In this document: in pieces, positions 41,290-49,414 of the stretch
How positions within the stretch are numbered: the stretch's first letter is position 1
Layout: every line of letters starts with the position of its first letter
Source: Microbacterium sp. MYb72
GTDB taxonomy: Bacteria; Actinomycetota; Actinomycetes; Actinomycetales; Microbacteriaceae
Assembly (NCBI RefSeq): GCF_002979415.1
Contig: NZ_PCOT01000003.1
Coordinates: forward strand, 1 to 64,000
DNA length: 64,000 nt
Reading direction: 5' to 3'
The notes under the pieces: model-generated
Told to the model about the DNA's origin: nothing
The model's input: only the letters and a program-made list of their open reading frames with translations
Database searches by the model: none
Position numbers and translations under genes: made by a program

Positions 41290-41397
41290 TCAGAGCAACA
41301 GTATGAGCAGCGACACGGCGATCGGTATGCCGATCACGAAGAACAGCAGACCGATGACGGCGCCGCGGCGGGAGGGTTTGCCGTCAGGGGAGTTCAT
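41290..41397 (-). CDS. Small single-pass membrane peptide, unknown
   Basis: 35 residues: a short basic head (DGKPSRRG) and one membrane helix (AVIGLLFFVIGIPIAVSLLILL). No ribosome-binding site; CATGCT lies 6 bases upstream on its strand, close to the leaderless pattern but not matching TA. Real expression is uncertain. Confidence 0.4.
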   Translation of the reverse strand: MNSPDGKPSRRGAVIGLLFFVIGIPIAVSLLILLL

Positions 41398-41611
41398 GCC
41401 AAGAGCATGGCACAGGCCGCGACCGAGGACGAGACCGGACTCCGTCGGCATCGTGGCGATCGGATGCCGGTCGGCCCTGCCGTCATGTCCCCGCGAAGAT
41501 CTTTTTCCGACGAATCTGTGACGTTTCGACTCCGGCATCCGTCCTAGTGGTGTCGCACGATTGCGACCCGCTGCCGGGAACGGCCGCGGACACACGGAGA
41601 AGGAGCTCATG

Positions 41612-42058
41612 ATGGCGAATGTGACTGGTGGCACCCAGCCCAAGGCTCAGGTCGTTTCGGCGCCGCAGGCGTCGGCGGCCGGGAAGACGACGATCGAGGA
41701 TGGCGTGGTCGCGAAGATCGCAGGCATCGCCGCACGCGACGTCAGCGGCGTGTACGCGCTCGGCGGAGGCGCCGCGCGCATGGTTGGGGCCATCCGCGAC
41801 GCGCTGAACACGACGGATCTCGCGCAGGGCATCAGCGTCGAGGTCGGGGAGACGCAGGTCGCGGTCGACGTCACGATCGTCGCCGAGTACCCCGTCTCGC
41901 TGCAGAAGGTGGCCGACGACGTCCGCGCGGCGATCGTGCACGCCATGGTCGAGCTCGTGGGCATGGAGGTCGCCGAGGTCAACGTCACCGTCAACGACGT
42001 CCACATCCCCTCCGACGACGACGGCGCCGAGCAGCCGCAGGAGGCGCGAGTCCAGTGA
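41612..42058 (+). CDS. Asp23/Gls24 family envelope stress protein
   Basis: 148 residues. The core TTIEDGVVAKIAGIAARDVSGVYALGGG ... VEVGETQVAVDVTIVAEYPVSLQKVADDVRAAIVHAMVELVGMEVAEVNVTVNDVH is the Asp23 domain. Asp23 sits at the membrane through AmaP-type partners and responds to alkaline or cell-wall stress. Tandem ATGs: 41612 has better spacing to AAGGAG than 41609. It overlaps the next gene by GTGA and opens a five-gene coupled run. Confidence 0.92.
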   Translation: MANVTGGTQPKAQVVSAPQASAAGKTTIEDGVVAKIAGIAARDVSGVYALGGGAARMVGAIRDALNTTDLAQGISVEVGETQVAVDVTIVAEYPVSLQKVADDVRAAIVHAMVELVGMEVAEVNVTVNDVHIPSDDDGAEQPQEARVQ

Positions 42059-42246
42059 GCACTTCGGTGATCGGCGCCGCCGCAGGGGCAGCGCTCGCGC
42101 TGACCTGGGTCGTCCTCGGGTTCTGGGCGTTCGTCCTGGTGGCCGTGGCGATGCTCGTCGGCGCGATCATCGGCCGGATCGTCGACGGGCGGCTCGATGT
42201 ACGAGCGCTCGCCGATGCGTTCAGGGGACGGCGTTCATCATCATGA
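42055..42246 (+). CDS. Small membrane protein (DUF2273-like) of Asp23 operon
   Basis: 63 residues, with two adjacent membrane helices (AAAGAALALTWVVLGFWAFVLVAVAMLVGAI, about residues 7-37) and a basic tail. DUF2273 proteins accompany Asp23/AmaP in many Gram-positives and help place Asp23 at the membrane. GTG 42055 overlaps the previous stop; it overlaps the following ATG in turn. Confidence 0.75.
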   Translation: MSTSVIGAAAGAALALTWVVLGFWAFVLVAVAMLVGAIIGRIVDGRLDVRALADAFRGRRSSS

Positions 42247-42590
42247 TGATCGACGATCGCACCGCACCGGCGCCGGGGGGCGCTCCGGGGCGGACGACAG
42301 TCAGCGCCCGTGCCCTCGAGCACCTGGCCGTCGGCCTCGCGCGAGACCTCGCACGCGTTCCGCGTCGCGACGTCTCGGTCGCGCTGGCCGACGACCGGGG
42401 TTCTCTCCGGGTGTCGGTGACGGTTCCCGTCGCCCTGCAGGGGTCGCGGCGCGAATCCGTCGTCGACAGCGGCGCCGCACTCCGCCACGGACTGATCAGC
42501 GGGATGCAGGAGCTGGCCGGGCGAACCGTAGGGACCGTCGACATCCGCTACTCGGGTGTCAGGAAGATCGCAGAGACGAGGGTCGCATGA
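42243..42590 (+). CDS. Asp23-like protein
   Basis: 115 residues. VSARALEHLAVGLARDLARVPRRDVSVALADDRGSLRVSVTVPVAL and the amphipathic helix before VGTVDIRYSGVRKI follow the Asp23 fold pattern, in shortened form. Overlaps on both sides with the operon. Probably a structural partner in the same membrane-associated stress complex. Confidence 0.7.
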   Translation: MMIDDRTAPAPGGAPGRTTVSARALEHLAVGLARDLARVPRRDVSVALADDRGSLRVSVTVPVALQGSRRESVVDSGAALRHGLISGMQELAGRTVGTVDIRYSGVRKIAETRVA

Positions 42591-43153
42591 CCACCGAACA
42601 GGCAGCGTATCGGCGCGTGCTGCGCCGGGAGACGCACTCTTCGCGGTCCGTCGCGGCGGTGGTCGCGGCATCCGTCGCGGTCGTGCTGCTGCTCGCCCTG
42701 CTCGTCGGAGGCGTGTGGAGTCTGCTCGATCGGCGTTTCGGCGACGCGGCATCCGCTCGCATCGCAGAGCTGACATCGCCCGATGCGGGCCGGGTGTCGC
42801 TCATCGTCTCGGGAGCGGTGGCCGTCGTCGTCGCGCTGATCCTGCTGCTGCTCGCCGTCCTCCCGGGGCGTCGAGCGCGTAGGGCGCGCACGACGGAGCG
42901 GGTCGCCCTCCTCGTCGACGACGGGGTGCTCGCGGATGCGGTGGCGGATGCCGTCGCGGCCCGGTGCGGCATCGACCGCAGACAGGTCTCGGTCACGCTC
43001 GCCCGTCGTCGCGTGACGGTGCGGGTGACGCCGACCAGCGGCATCCGCATCGACGAATCCGCTGTTGCGGAGACGGCGGTCGACACCGTGTCCGACCTGG
43101 GATTCGTCGTGACGCCGAAGGTCTACATCTCGGAGAGGGGGGTGGTCGCATGA
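42587..43153 (+). CDS. Membrane protein of Asp23 operon (DUF6286-like)
   Basis: 188 residues. Two membrane segments (AAVVAASVAVVLLLALLVGGVW and VSLIVSGAVAVVVALILLLLAVLPG) precede a C-terminal Asp23-like alpha/beta domain (VADAVAARCGIDRRQVSVTLARRRVTVRVTP). The layout resembles actinobacterial proteins next to Asp23 genes. ATG 42587 overlaps the previous stop. Confidence 0.7.
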   Translation: MTTEQAAYRRVLRRETHSSRSVAAVVAASVAVVLLLALLVGGVWSLLDRRFGDAASARIAELTSPDAGRVSLIVSGAVAVVVALILLLLAVLPGRRARRARTTERVALLVDDGVLADAVADAVAARCGIDRRQVSVTLARRRVTVRVTPTSGIRIDESAVAETAVDTVSDLGFVVTPKVYISERGVVA

Positions 43154-43764
43154 CCTCCACCAACAGGGCGCTCAACCGCGCGCTGCTGCTCGTGTTCGGG
43201 CTGATCCTCCTCGTTGCGGGAGCGGCTGCGCTCGCGGCCGGCATCGGGGCTCCGTGGCTGACCCCGTGGCAGGAGCGAGCGTCGGCGATCGTCGACGGCC
43301 TCTCGGCGCGGTTCGGCTCGTGGAGCGTCGACGTTCCAGGGGCGGGGTCCGTTCCGGGGATGCTGCCGGTCGCGCTGGGCATCGCGCTGCTGCTGACGAT
43401 CCTGCTGATCCTCTTCGTCTTCACACGGGGCGGAGGAAGGACGAGGAACGTCCTGCGCGCCGAGGCCGCCGACGGGAGCACCGTCGTCGATCGCAACGTC
43501 GCGGAGGCGGTGCTCGCCGGGACTCTGGGTGAACGGCCCGACGTCCTCGCCGCGCGCACCAACGCGTACCTCGTCCGTCGGGCGCGGACGATCGAGCTCG
43601 CGGTGACGGTCCAGCGCGGCGCCTCTCTCCGGAGGGTCGTGACCGCCGCCGAGGCCGCGGTCGATGACTGGGACGCACTGCTGGGCACCCGCGGTCCGAT
43701 CCTGCTGCACCTGTCCGATCGGAGCTGGCGCGACGGGCTGAAGCGGCGCACACGCGTGCGCTGA
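43150..43764 (+). CDS. AmaP-like membrane anchor of Asp23 operon
   Basis: 204 residues. N-terminal helix (LLLVFGLILLVAGAAALAAG), an extracytoplasmic loop of about 40 residues, a second helix (LPVALGIALLLTILLILFVF), then a cytoplasmic Asp23-related domain. This topology matches AmaP, which anchors Asp23 at the membrane. It is the last of the coupled run. Confidence 0.75.
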   Translation: MTSTNRALNRALLLVFGLILLVAGAAALAAGIGAPWLTPWQERASAIVDGLSARFGSWSVDVPGAGSVPGMLPVALGIALLLTILLILFVFTRGGGRTRNVLRAEAADGSTVVDRNVAEAVLAGTLGERPDVLAARTNAYLVRRARTIELAVTVQRGASLRRVVTAAEAAVDDWDALLGTRGPILLHLSDRSWRDGLKRRTRVR

Positions 43765-43788
43765 GTACGACGACGAGGAAGGGACGAC

Positions 43789-44010
43789 ATGCGCAAGAAC
43801 ATCATCATCGTGGCGATCATCGCCATCGCGGCCTACATCGTGGGCGCGGAGACGGCGAAGGCACGGGGCAAGGACTACGAGGACATCCGGCATCAGCTGG
43901 AGCGCCTGTGGACGAACCCCGACGCGCGGAAGTCACGCGCCCGGATGGCCAAGAAGGCGCGCCGGTCGATCCAGGACGCGCAGCGGAAGCTGCAGAAGGC
44001 CGTGCGCTGA
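43789..44010 (+). CDS. Small membrane-anchored basic protein
   Basis: 73 residues: N-terminal membrane helix (NIIIVAIIAIAAYIVGAE) followed by a Lys/Arg-rich helical tail (RARMAKKARRSIQDAQRKLQKAV). AGGAAGGGAC upstream gives a ribosome-binding site. YtxH-like in general layout. It is followed by a hairpin, CGGCCCC/GGGGCCG (44032-44052). Confidence 0.65.
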   Translation: MRKNIIIVAIIAIAAYIVGAETAKARGKDYEDIRHQLERLWTNPDARKSRARMAKKARRSIQDAQRKLQKAVR

Positions 44011-44031
44011 GGCGCAGGGCAGACAAGGACT

Positions 44032-44054
44032 CGGCCCCGAGATCCGGGGCCGTT
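44032..44054 (+). terminator. Hairpin terminator before CsbD-like gene
   Basis: CGGCCCC (44032-44038) pairs with GGGGCCG (44046-44052), followed by TT. It separates the Asp23 run from the next stress gene. Confidence 0.55.
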
Positions 44055-44071
44055 CACGGAAGGGAGACGCC

Positions 44072-44245
44072 ATGAGCGCTCAGGACAAGATCAAGGCCGC
44101 AGCCGAGAAGGTCGCAGGCAAGGCCAAGGAGACCGTCGGGCACGTCGTGAACGACGACAAGCTCGTCGCCGAGGGCAAGGCCGAGCAGGCCAAGGGCGAG
44201 ATCAGGGACGCCGCGGAGGACGTGAAGGACGCGTTCAAGAAGTAG
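44072..44245 (+). CDS. CsbD-like stress protein
   Basis: 57 residues, Lys/Glu/Ala-rich and helical: SAQDKIKAAAEKVAGKAKETVG ... EGKAEQAKGEIRDAAEDVKDAFKK. This is the typical CsbD pattern, a small general-stress protein of unknown biochemical role. AAGGGAG lies 6 bases upstream of ATG 44072. It is followed by a strong hairpin. Confidence 0.85.
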   Translation: MSAQDKIKAAAEKVAGKAKETVGHVVNDDKLVAEGKAEQAKGEIRDAAEDVKDAFKK

Positions 44246-44252
44246 CGGACCG

Positions 44253-44275
44253 GGCGGGGCCGACACGGCCCCGCC
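44253..44275 (+). terminator. Terminator after CsbD-like gene
   Basis: GGCGGGGCCG (44253-44262) pairs with CGGCCCCGCC (44266-44275) across a 3-base loop, followed by TCC. Confidence 0.65.
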
Positions 44276-44299
44276 TCCATCTCATCGAAAGGACACACC

Positions 44300-44566
44300 A
44301 TGGGCTTCTTCGGATTCCTCCTCCTCGGACTGATCGCCGGAGCGATCGCGAAACTCCTCATGCCCGGAAAGCAGGCGGGTGGATGGTTCGTCACGCTCCT
44401 GCTCGGCATCGTCGGCGCAATGCTCGGCGGCTGGCTGGGCGGGCTCCTCTTCAACGTGAGCCTCGACTCGTTCTTCTCGCTCTCCACGTGGGTGCTCGCG
44501 ATCGGCGGTTCGCTCATCGTGTTGCTGATCTACGGATTGCTCGTCGGACGCCGCGCGAAGGCGTGA
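44300..44566 (+). CDS. GlsB/YeaQ/YmgE family membrane protein
   Basis: 88 residues, three membrane helices. GLIAGAIAKLLMPGKQAGGWFVTLLLGIVGAMLGGWLGG is the classical signature of this small stress-associated family (once called transglycosylase-associated). In Gram-positives it is often found with Gls24/Asp23 genes, as here. AAAGGA is upstream. Confidence 0.92.
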   Translation: MGFFGFLLLGLIAGAIAKLLMPGKQAGGWFVTLLLGIVGAMLGGWLGGLLFNVSLDSFFSLSTWVLAIGGSLIVLLIYGLLVGRRAKA

Positions 44567-44677
44567 GGAAGCAGACAGAGTTCGGCGAGGCATGCCCGTT
44601 GCAGGGAGATGCTGGGTCCGGGGCGGTGGCGACACCGGCCCGGACCGGCCGACGGTCAGGTGGGGGAAGGGCGGGGA

Positions 44678-45244
44678 ATGGACGACAGGCGTTCGGGCAG
44701 CGCCCTTGAGCGCGCCGACGACGGCATCGTCGCCGGACGTGCGATGGACGGAGACGTCGCGGCGTTCGCCGTTCTCGTGCGCAGGTACACGCCGATGATG
44801 AGGGCGTACACCCAGCGGATGCTGAACGCCTCCTCCGACGTGGATGACATCGTGCAGGACGCGTTCGTGACGGCGTGGCAGCGGCTCCCTGAGCTGGACG
44901 AGCCGGTGAAGGTGAAGAGCTGGCTCATGCGGATCGTCAGCCGCAAGGCGGTCGACCGCCTGCGCGCGCAGCGGCCGGTGCTCGACATCGACGACGTCGA
45001 GCACCCGGCGCCGTCGCACGCGTCGCCTCCGCGCATCGCCGAGACACGCGCGGAGGTCGAGGCACTCGCCGCCGCACTGCGCGAACTGCCCGACGGACAG
45101 CGCGAGTGCTGGGTGCTCCGCGAGATCGGCGGATATTCCTATGACGAGATCGCCGAGGAGCTCGACATTCCCGTCACCACGGCGCGCGGCCTGCTGGCCC
45201 GCGCCCGGAAGTACATCATCGTACGGATGGAGGAGTGGCGATGA
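44678..45244 (+). CDS. ECF-type RNA polymerase sigma factor
   Basis: 188 residues. Region 2 (AAFAVLVRRYTPMMRAYTQRMLNASSDVDDIVQDAFVTAWQRL) and region 4 (LRELPDGQRECWVLREIGGYSYDEIAEELDIPVTTARGLLARARKYI) are clear and only a short linker joins them, as in ECF factors. It would direct a stress regulon, probably including the Asp23 genes around it (inference). ATG 44678 is chosen from the start of region-2 homology plus a purine-rich GGGGA upstream. It overlaps the next gene by ATGA. Confidence 0.9.
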   Translation: MDDRRSGSALERADDGIVAGRAMDGDVAAFAVLVRRYTPMMRAYTQRMLNASSDVDDIVQDAFVTAWQRLPELDEPVKVKSWLMRIVSRKAVDRLRAQRPVLDIDDVEHPAPSHASPPRIAETRAEVEALAAALRELPDGQRECWVLREIGGYSYDEIAEELDIPVTTARGLLARARKYIIVRMEEWR

Positions 45245-45867
45245 GCGACGAACACGACGCGCCTGAACTGCGCCGACTCGGGCTGGAACCGGCGGATCTC
45301 GACGGTCACACGATCGACGAGCTCACCGACTACCTCGATGCCGATCGGACTCCGGCGAACCCGTCCATCGACGGATCCGCGGGATGCCAGCTCGCCCTCG
45401 ATGCGCTGGTTCGCCTGCGCGCCTTGACCGGACAGCTCATCGCCGCCGACGCGGCGGAGGAGCAGGAGGTGGACGACAGCTGGGTGGACCGCATCCTCAG
45501 CGGGATCGTCCTGGACGCCCGCTCCGGACGACGCGTGCCGATCGCGTCCGAGGTCGGCGGCGCCGACCTCGGAATCACCGAGGGCGCGGTCCGCGGACTC
45601 GTGCGCGCGGCGGAGGGCAGCGTCCCGGGCGTGCTCGTCGGCCGGTGCCGGCTCGACGGCGACGCCGAGCAGCCCGGTGCCCCGATCCGCATCGACATCG
45701 ACGCCAGCGTTCCCTACGGGGAACCCATCCCGAACCTCGTCGAGAGGCTGCGCGCCGAGGTCGCAGACCGGCTGCGACGGCACACCGAGCTCAACGTGGT
45801 GGGGATCGACATCACGGTGCGCGACATCCAAGACGTCGCATCCTGGGAAGAGGGGGCAGGTCGATGA
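45241..45867 (+). CDS. Probable anti-sigma / Asp23-domain fusion
   Basis: 208 residues. The first 85 residues are acidic and helical (ADLDGHTIDELTDYLDADRTP ... CQLALDALVRLRALTGQLI), as expected of a sigma-binding segment. The C-terminal part (VGGADLGITEGAVRGLVRAAEGSVPGVLVGRCRLDG ... RIDIDASVPYGEPIPNLVERLRAEVADRLRRHTELNVVGIDITVRDI) is an Asp23 domain. It starts inside the sigma gene stop and overlaps the next gene. An anti-sigma role is inferred from position; there is no ZAS zinc motif and no membrane helix. Confidence 0.7.
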   Translation: MSDEHDAPELRRLGLEPADLDGHTIDELTDYLDADRTPANPSIDGSAGCQLALDALVRLRALTGQLIAADAAEEQEVDDSWVDRILSGIVLDARSGRRVPIASEVGGADLGITEGAVRGLVRAAEGSVPGVLVGRCRLDGDAEQPGAPIRIDIDASVPYGEPIPNLVERLRAEVADRLRRHTELNVVGIDITVRDIQDVASWEEGAGR

Positions 45868-46205
45868 CGCAGGAGCAGGAGCAGCGCATCTCCCTCGCGG
45901 GCGAGATCGAGGCCGTCGTGCGTCGGGTTCCGGGCGTACAGAGCGTGTACCGCTCCGGATCTCTCGCGTCCAACCTCGTCGGCCGCGCGGCGGAGGCCCT
46001 GGGGCTGCGCGACGGAGACGAGCCGCTCGTCGTCGTGGACCGAGACGGAGACCGGGTGGGCGTCGAGGTCTCGATCGCCGTCGAGGTCGCCGCGAGCGCC
46101 GCAGACACCGTACGCGCGGTGCACGGGGCGGTCGCGGCGATGCTCGAGGCGGAGGGGCTGGAGGCGTCGGGCATCCGGCTCACCGTCGTGCACGTGCACG
46201 AGTAG
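45864..46205 (+). CDS. Small Asp23-related protein
   Basis: 113 residues. LAGEIEAVVRRVPGVQSVYRSG ... LVVVDRDGDRVGVEVSIAVEVAASAADTVRAVHGAVAAMLEAEGLEASGIRLTVVHVHE follows the Asp23 fold. It is the last gene of the sigma operon (ATGA overlap). It faces the convergent APC permease 15 bases away. Confidence 0.7.
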   Translation: MTQEQEQRISLAGEIEAVVRRVPGVQSVYRSGSLASNLVGRAAEALGLRDGDEPLVVVDRDGDRVGVEVSIAVEVAASAADTVRAVHGAVAAMLEAEGLEASGIRLTVVHVHE

Positions 46206-46220
46206 CCGCGGCTCCCGCCG

Positions 46221-47756
46221 TCAGCGCGGCCTGCGCTGAGAGGTCTGAGGGAGGGGGATCGCGCCGGTGCGGCGTCGGATCTCCTCGGCGACGGTGATCG
46301 CGTCGCCCTCGGGGGCGTCGGACTTCCCGTCGGGGCGAGCGATGAGGAGGTACGCGATTCCCGTGACCACGACGACGCCGAGCCCGATCAGGACGATCCA
46401 GTCGGTGATGACATCGCCGGAGGAGCCGGGGAGCGCGAGGAGCACCATCGCGAACACGCCGTAGGCGAGGGCGAGGGCATTGACGACGATTCCCCAGGCG
46501 CCGAGCGAGAAGGGACCGGCCGGTCGCCATCCGCGCAGACGCTGGCGCAGGGCGCCGAGCACGACCATCTGGAACGCGACGTAGATGCCGAGCACGGCGA
46601 ACGCGGTGACGGCCACCAGCAGGTCCGGATTGATCCACACGAGCACCGCGATGATCGCCGGAATCGTGCAGGCGACGATCAGCGCGTTGGTGGGCACCTT
46701 GTTCCGGGGCGAGATCTTCGACAGCCAGCGATGGCCGGGCAGCATCCCGTCGCGTGCGAACGAGAACAGGAGACGGCTGGCGGCGGCCTGGAGGCTGAGC
46801 ACGCAGGAGATGAAGGCGGTGACGGCGATGACGAGGAAGATCTTGGCGCCGACGGTTCCGAGTGCGGATTCGAGGATGCCGGGGATCGGATCGGCGTTCT
46901 CGCCGGCGACGATGGCCTGCAGATCGGGAGCCGCGAGCACATAGCCGACGAACGAGAACAGGGCGGAGACGCCTCCGACGAGGATCGTCAGCACCATCGC
47001 CCGCGGGATGCGACGGGCGGGCTGGGACACTTCCTCCGCGACGTCGCCGCAGGCCTCGAACCCGTAGAACAGGAACAGCCCGGCGAGCGCGGCTCCGAAG
47101 AACGCGGTCGCGTAGCTGCCGTCGCCCTCGACTCCCATCGTGTCGAAGAAGACGCTGAACTCCTGCTTGCGCTGGAACAGCAGGAGGTACAGGCCCACTC
47201 CGATGACGCCGGCGAGTTCGGCGGCGAGCCCGATGCGGGCGACGCGTCCCAGCCACTTTGTTCCGGAGAAGTTGATGAGCAGAGCGAGAAGCAGCAGCGC
47301 GAGTGTGAGCAGCAGCGTCGTCGTGGGGGTCGGCTCCAGACCGAACAGGCTCGCGGTGAATCCGGAGCCGAACTCGGCGACCGCCGTCACGGTGACGATC
47401 ATCGCCCAGATGTAGACCCACGCGGCCATCCAGGCGTACCGGCGTCCCCACAGCCGACGCGCCCAGGGGTAGATGCCGCCGTGGATCGGATACTGCGAGA
47501 CGACCTCTCCGAAGACGAGGGACACGAGGAGCTGACCCGCGCCGACGATGAAGATCCACCACACCGACGGCGGACCTCCGACGCTCAAGGCGAGGGCGAA
47601 GAGCGAGTACACGCCCACGAGCGGGGACAGGTAGGTGAATCCGAGGGCGAAGTTGGCCCAGAGGCTCATCGACCGGTCGAAGGTGTCGTCGTATCCGAGG
47701 ACTTTGAGGTGCTCGCCGTCAGCGAGAGCCGACGGGGTCGTGGGACGGGTGTTCAT
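46221..47756 (-). CDS. APC-superfamily amino acid permease 1
   Basis: 511 residues, about 12 membrane helices. FALGFTYLSPLVGVYSLFALAL, GEVVSQYPIHGGIYPWARRLWGRRYAW and FEACGDVAEEVSQPARRIPRAM place it in the amino-acid/choline (ACT/GabP-like) branch. Proton-coupled uptake of an amino acid or amine is likely. ATG 47756 has GGAAGG 7 bases upstream; ATGs at 47774/47777 lack one. The 254 bases behind it (47757-48010) hold an AT-rich stretch near 47825-47860, likely its promoter. Confidence 0.9.
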   Translation of the reverse strand: MNTRPTTPSALADGEHLKVLGYDDTFDRSMSLWANFALGFTYLSPLVGVYSLFALALSVGGPPSVWWIFIVGAGQLLVSLVFGEVVSQYPIHGGIYPWARRLWGRRYAWMAAWVYIWAMIVTVTAVAEFGSGFTASLFGLEPTPTTTLLLTLALLLLALLINFSGTKWLGRVARIGLAAELAGVIGVGLYLLLFQRKQEFSVFFDTMGVEGDGSYATAFFGAALAGLFLFYGFEACGDVAEEVSQPARRIPRAMVLTILVGGVSALFSFVGYVLAAPDLQAIVAGENADPIPGILESALGTVGAKIFLVIAVTAFISCVLSLQAAASRLLFSFARDGMLPGHRWLSKISPRNKVPTNALIVACTIPAIIAVLVWINPDLLVAVTAFAVLGIYVAFQMVVLGALRQRLRGWRPAGPFSLGAWGIVVNALALAYGVFAMVLLALPGSSGDVITDWIVLIGLGVVVVTGIAYLLIARPDGKSDAPEGDAITVAEEIRRRTGAIPLPQTSQRRPR

Positions 47757-48010
47757 CTGCGGCCTTCCGATCATCATTGAACGAGTGGCTCGACCTCGCG
47801 GATCGATTCCGATGGGCAGGGTGCGAGTTAAAGATCCTGTTGTAGATATTTAGCACACTTCCGTTCGGATGACGGCAACTTTCTCACCGCACCCGTCCCT
47901 CGGCAGAGCTCTTCGCGGATCGCCGCAGGCCGACGACGATCGCCTGCGGGCGGGCGGCGCGCTCATCGCGAGGGAGATCGCGACCGCACCGCCCACCCGT
48001 GCTCGCGGCG

Positions 48011-48856
48011 TCAGGCCGCGGCGCGCAGTCCGTCGACGAGCGGCGTCGTCGGCCGGCCGATGAGGCGCGCGAGCGTGCCGTCCGTGTCGGCGAGCGCACC
48101 GTCGCGGATGCCGGCGTCGAGCGCGGCCACGAACCCTGCGGTGCCCTCGTCGAGACCCGCGGCGCGGAGTGCGGCGACCTGCTCGTCTGCGCCGAGACGC
48201 ACGTACGAGACCTCGCGGCCGGTGATCTCGGCGAACGCCGCAGCCAGCTCGTCGTAGTTCCACGCGACGTCGCCGCCGAGCTCGTAGACCTGGCCGAGGT
48301 GGCCGTCTTCGAGGAGGACGACCGCCGCGGCATCCGCGAAGTCCTTGCGGCTGGCCGATGCCACCCGACCGTCGCCGACGCCGGCGGCGAGCACGCCGCT
48401 CTCCGCCGCGGTGGCGAGGTCGCGCACGTAGTTCTCGGTGTACCAGTTGTTGCGCAGGATCACCGACGGAAGACCGGACGCGGCGATCGCCTCCTCCGTG
48501 GCCTTGTGCTCGGGTGCCAGGATCAGATCGGTCGTGGTGGCCTTCGGGGCGCTCGTGTAGACGAACTTCGTCACCCCCGCCGCGGCGGCGGCATCGATCA
48601 CGGCCTTGTGCTGCGCGAAGCGCTGCCCCACTTCGGAGCTGGAGACCAGGACCACCGAGTCGACGCCGTCGAGGGCGGCGGAGACGGAGGCGGGGTCGGT
48701 GTAGTCGAGGTGCACGGCGCGGACGCCGAGGTCGGCGGCCTTCGCGACGTCGCGCGCTCCGGCGACGATCTGATCGGCGGACGCACCGCGCTCGATCAGG
48801 CTCTCGATGATCAGGCGGCCGAGGTTCCCGGTTGCTCCGGTGACGAGGATGGTCAT
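48011..48856 (-). CDS. NmrA/QOR2-type NAD(P)-dependent oxidoreductase
   Basis: 281 residues. Rossmann motif VTGATGNLG is at residues about 5-13, followed by an SDR-like fold with NNWYTENY and the late PTTPLVDGLRAA. Close in layout to QOR2-type NADPH:quinone oxidoreductases. Divergent from the HxlR gene, with which it shares a 94-base control region, so it is probably the target of that regulator. AAAGGA precedes ATG 48856 on its strand. Confidence 0.9.
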   Translation of the reverse strand: MTILVTGATGNLGRLIIESLIERGASADQIVAGARDVAKAADLGVRAVHLDYTDPASVSAALDGVDSVVLVSSSEVGQRFAQHKAVIDAAAAAGVTKFVYTSAPKATTTDLILAPEHKATEEAIAASGLPSVILRNNWYTENYVRDLATAAESGVLAAGVGDGRVASASRKDFADAAAVVLLEDGHLGQVYELGGDVAWNYDELAAAFAEITGREVSYVRLGADEQVAALRAAGLDEGTAGFVAALDAGIRDGALADTDGTLARLIGRPTTPLVDGLRAAA

Positions 48857-48922
48857 GGGGTGTCCTTTCGTAGGTGACACCAGCCACAACCCGCTCGGGA
48901 AGGCCTTACATTCCAGAGTGCG

Positions 48923-48947
48923 GGTACCCACTTTGAAGTAAGGTACC
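48923..48947. promoter_or_regulatory. Probable HxlR operator, two GGTACC sites
   Basis: GGTACC at 48923-48928 and 48942-48947, 19 bases apart. The second overlaps the -10 TAAGGT (48939-48944) of the HxlR gene. Paired palindromes between the regulator and the divergent oxidoreductase fit autoregulation. Confidence 0.65.
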
Positions 48948-48950
48948 TAC

Positions 48951-49316
48951 ATGACGGTGAGTTTTGCGCAGATAAAGGGATCGTCTCCCATGCTCTTCGA
49001 CCCCGGTTGCAGCACGCGGGTCATCCTCGACCACGTCATGAGCAAGTGGGGCGTGCTGGTGCTCTCCTGCCTCTCCGATGGGACGCGCCGCTGGGGCGAG
49101 CTGCGTCGAGAGGTCGGCGGGATCAGCGAGAAGATGCTGGCCTCCACTCTGCGCACCCTCGCCGAGGACGGCATCGTGCACCGGGAGTCCCTGCCGGCGG
49201 TCCCTCCGCACGTCGAGTACAGCCTCACTCCGCTGGGGCGTGACCTGATGGAGAGGATGCTCCCTCTGGTCGCCTGGGTGGCTGAGCACTCCGATGGGAT
49301 GCTCGGACGGAACTGA
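48951..49316 (+). CDS. HxlR-family winged-helix regulator
   Basis: 121 residues. An N-terminal Cys (PGCSTRVILDHVMSKWGVLVLSCL) is followed by the winged-helix segment RRWGELRREVGGISEKMLASTLRTLAEDGIVHR and the C-terminal EYSLTPLGRDL typical of HxlR. Such one-Cys members often sense quinones or electrophiles through the Cys (family knowledge; not shown here). Leaderless: TAAGGT ends 6 bases before ATG 48951. Confidence 0.92.
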   Translation: MTVSFAQIKGSSPMLFDPGCSTRVILDHVMSKWGVLVLSCLSDGTRRWGELRREVGGISEKMLASTLRTLAEDGIVHRESLPAVPPHVEYSLTPLGRDLMERMLPLVAWVAEHSDGMLGRN

Positions 49317-49414
49317 ACCTTCGGATTCTGTTGTTTGGCACGACTGTGGTGACGGATTCCATTGGTATCCGTAGGTGGTTGACCCGAAAACAGTAGGTGC
49401 CCTACTATCTGAAC

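Noticed and set aside
41290..41643. Longer minus-strand frame upstream of the 35-residue membrane peptide
   Set aside because: The upstream part is antisense to the Asp23 leader and gene and lacks any start signal or domain.
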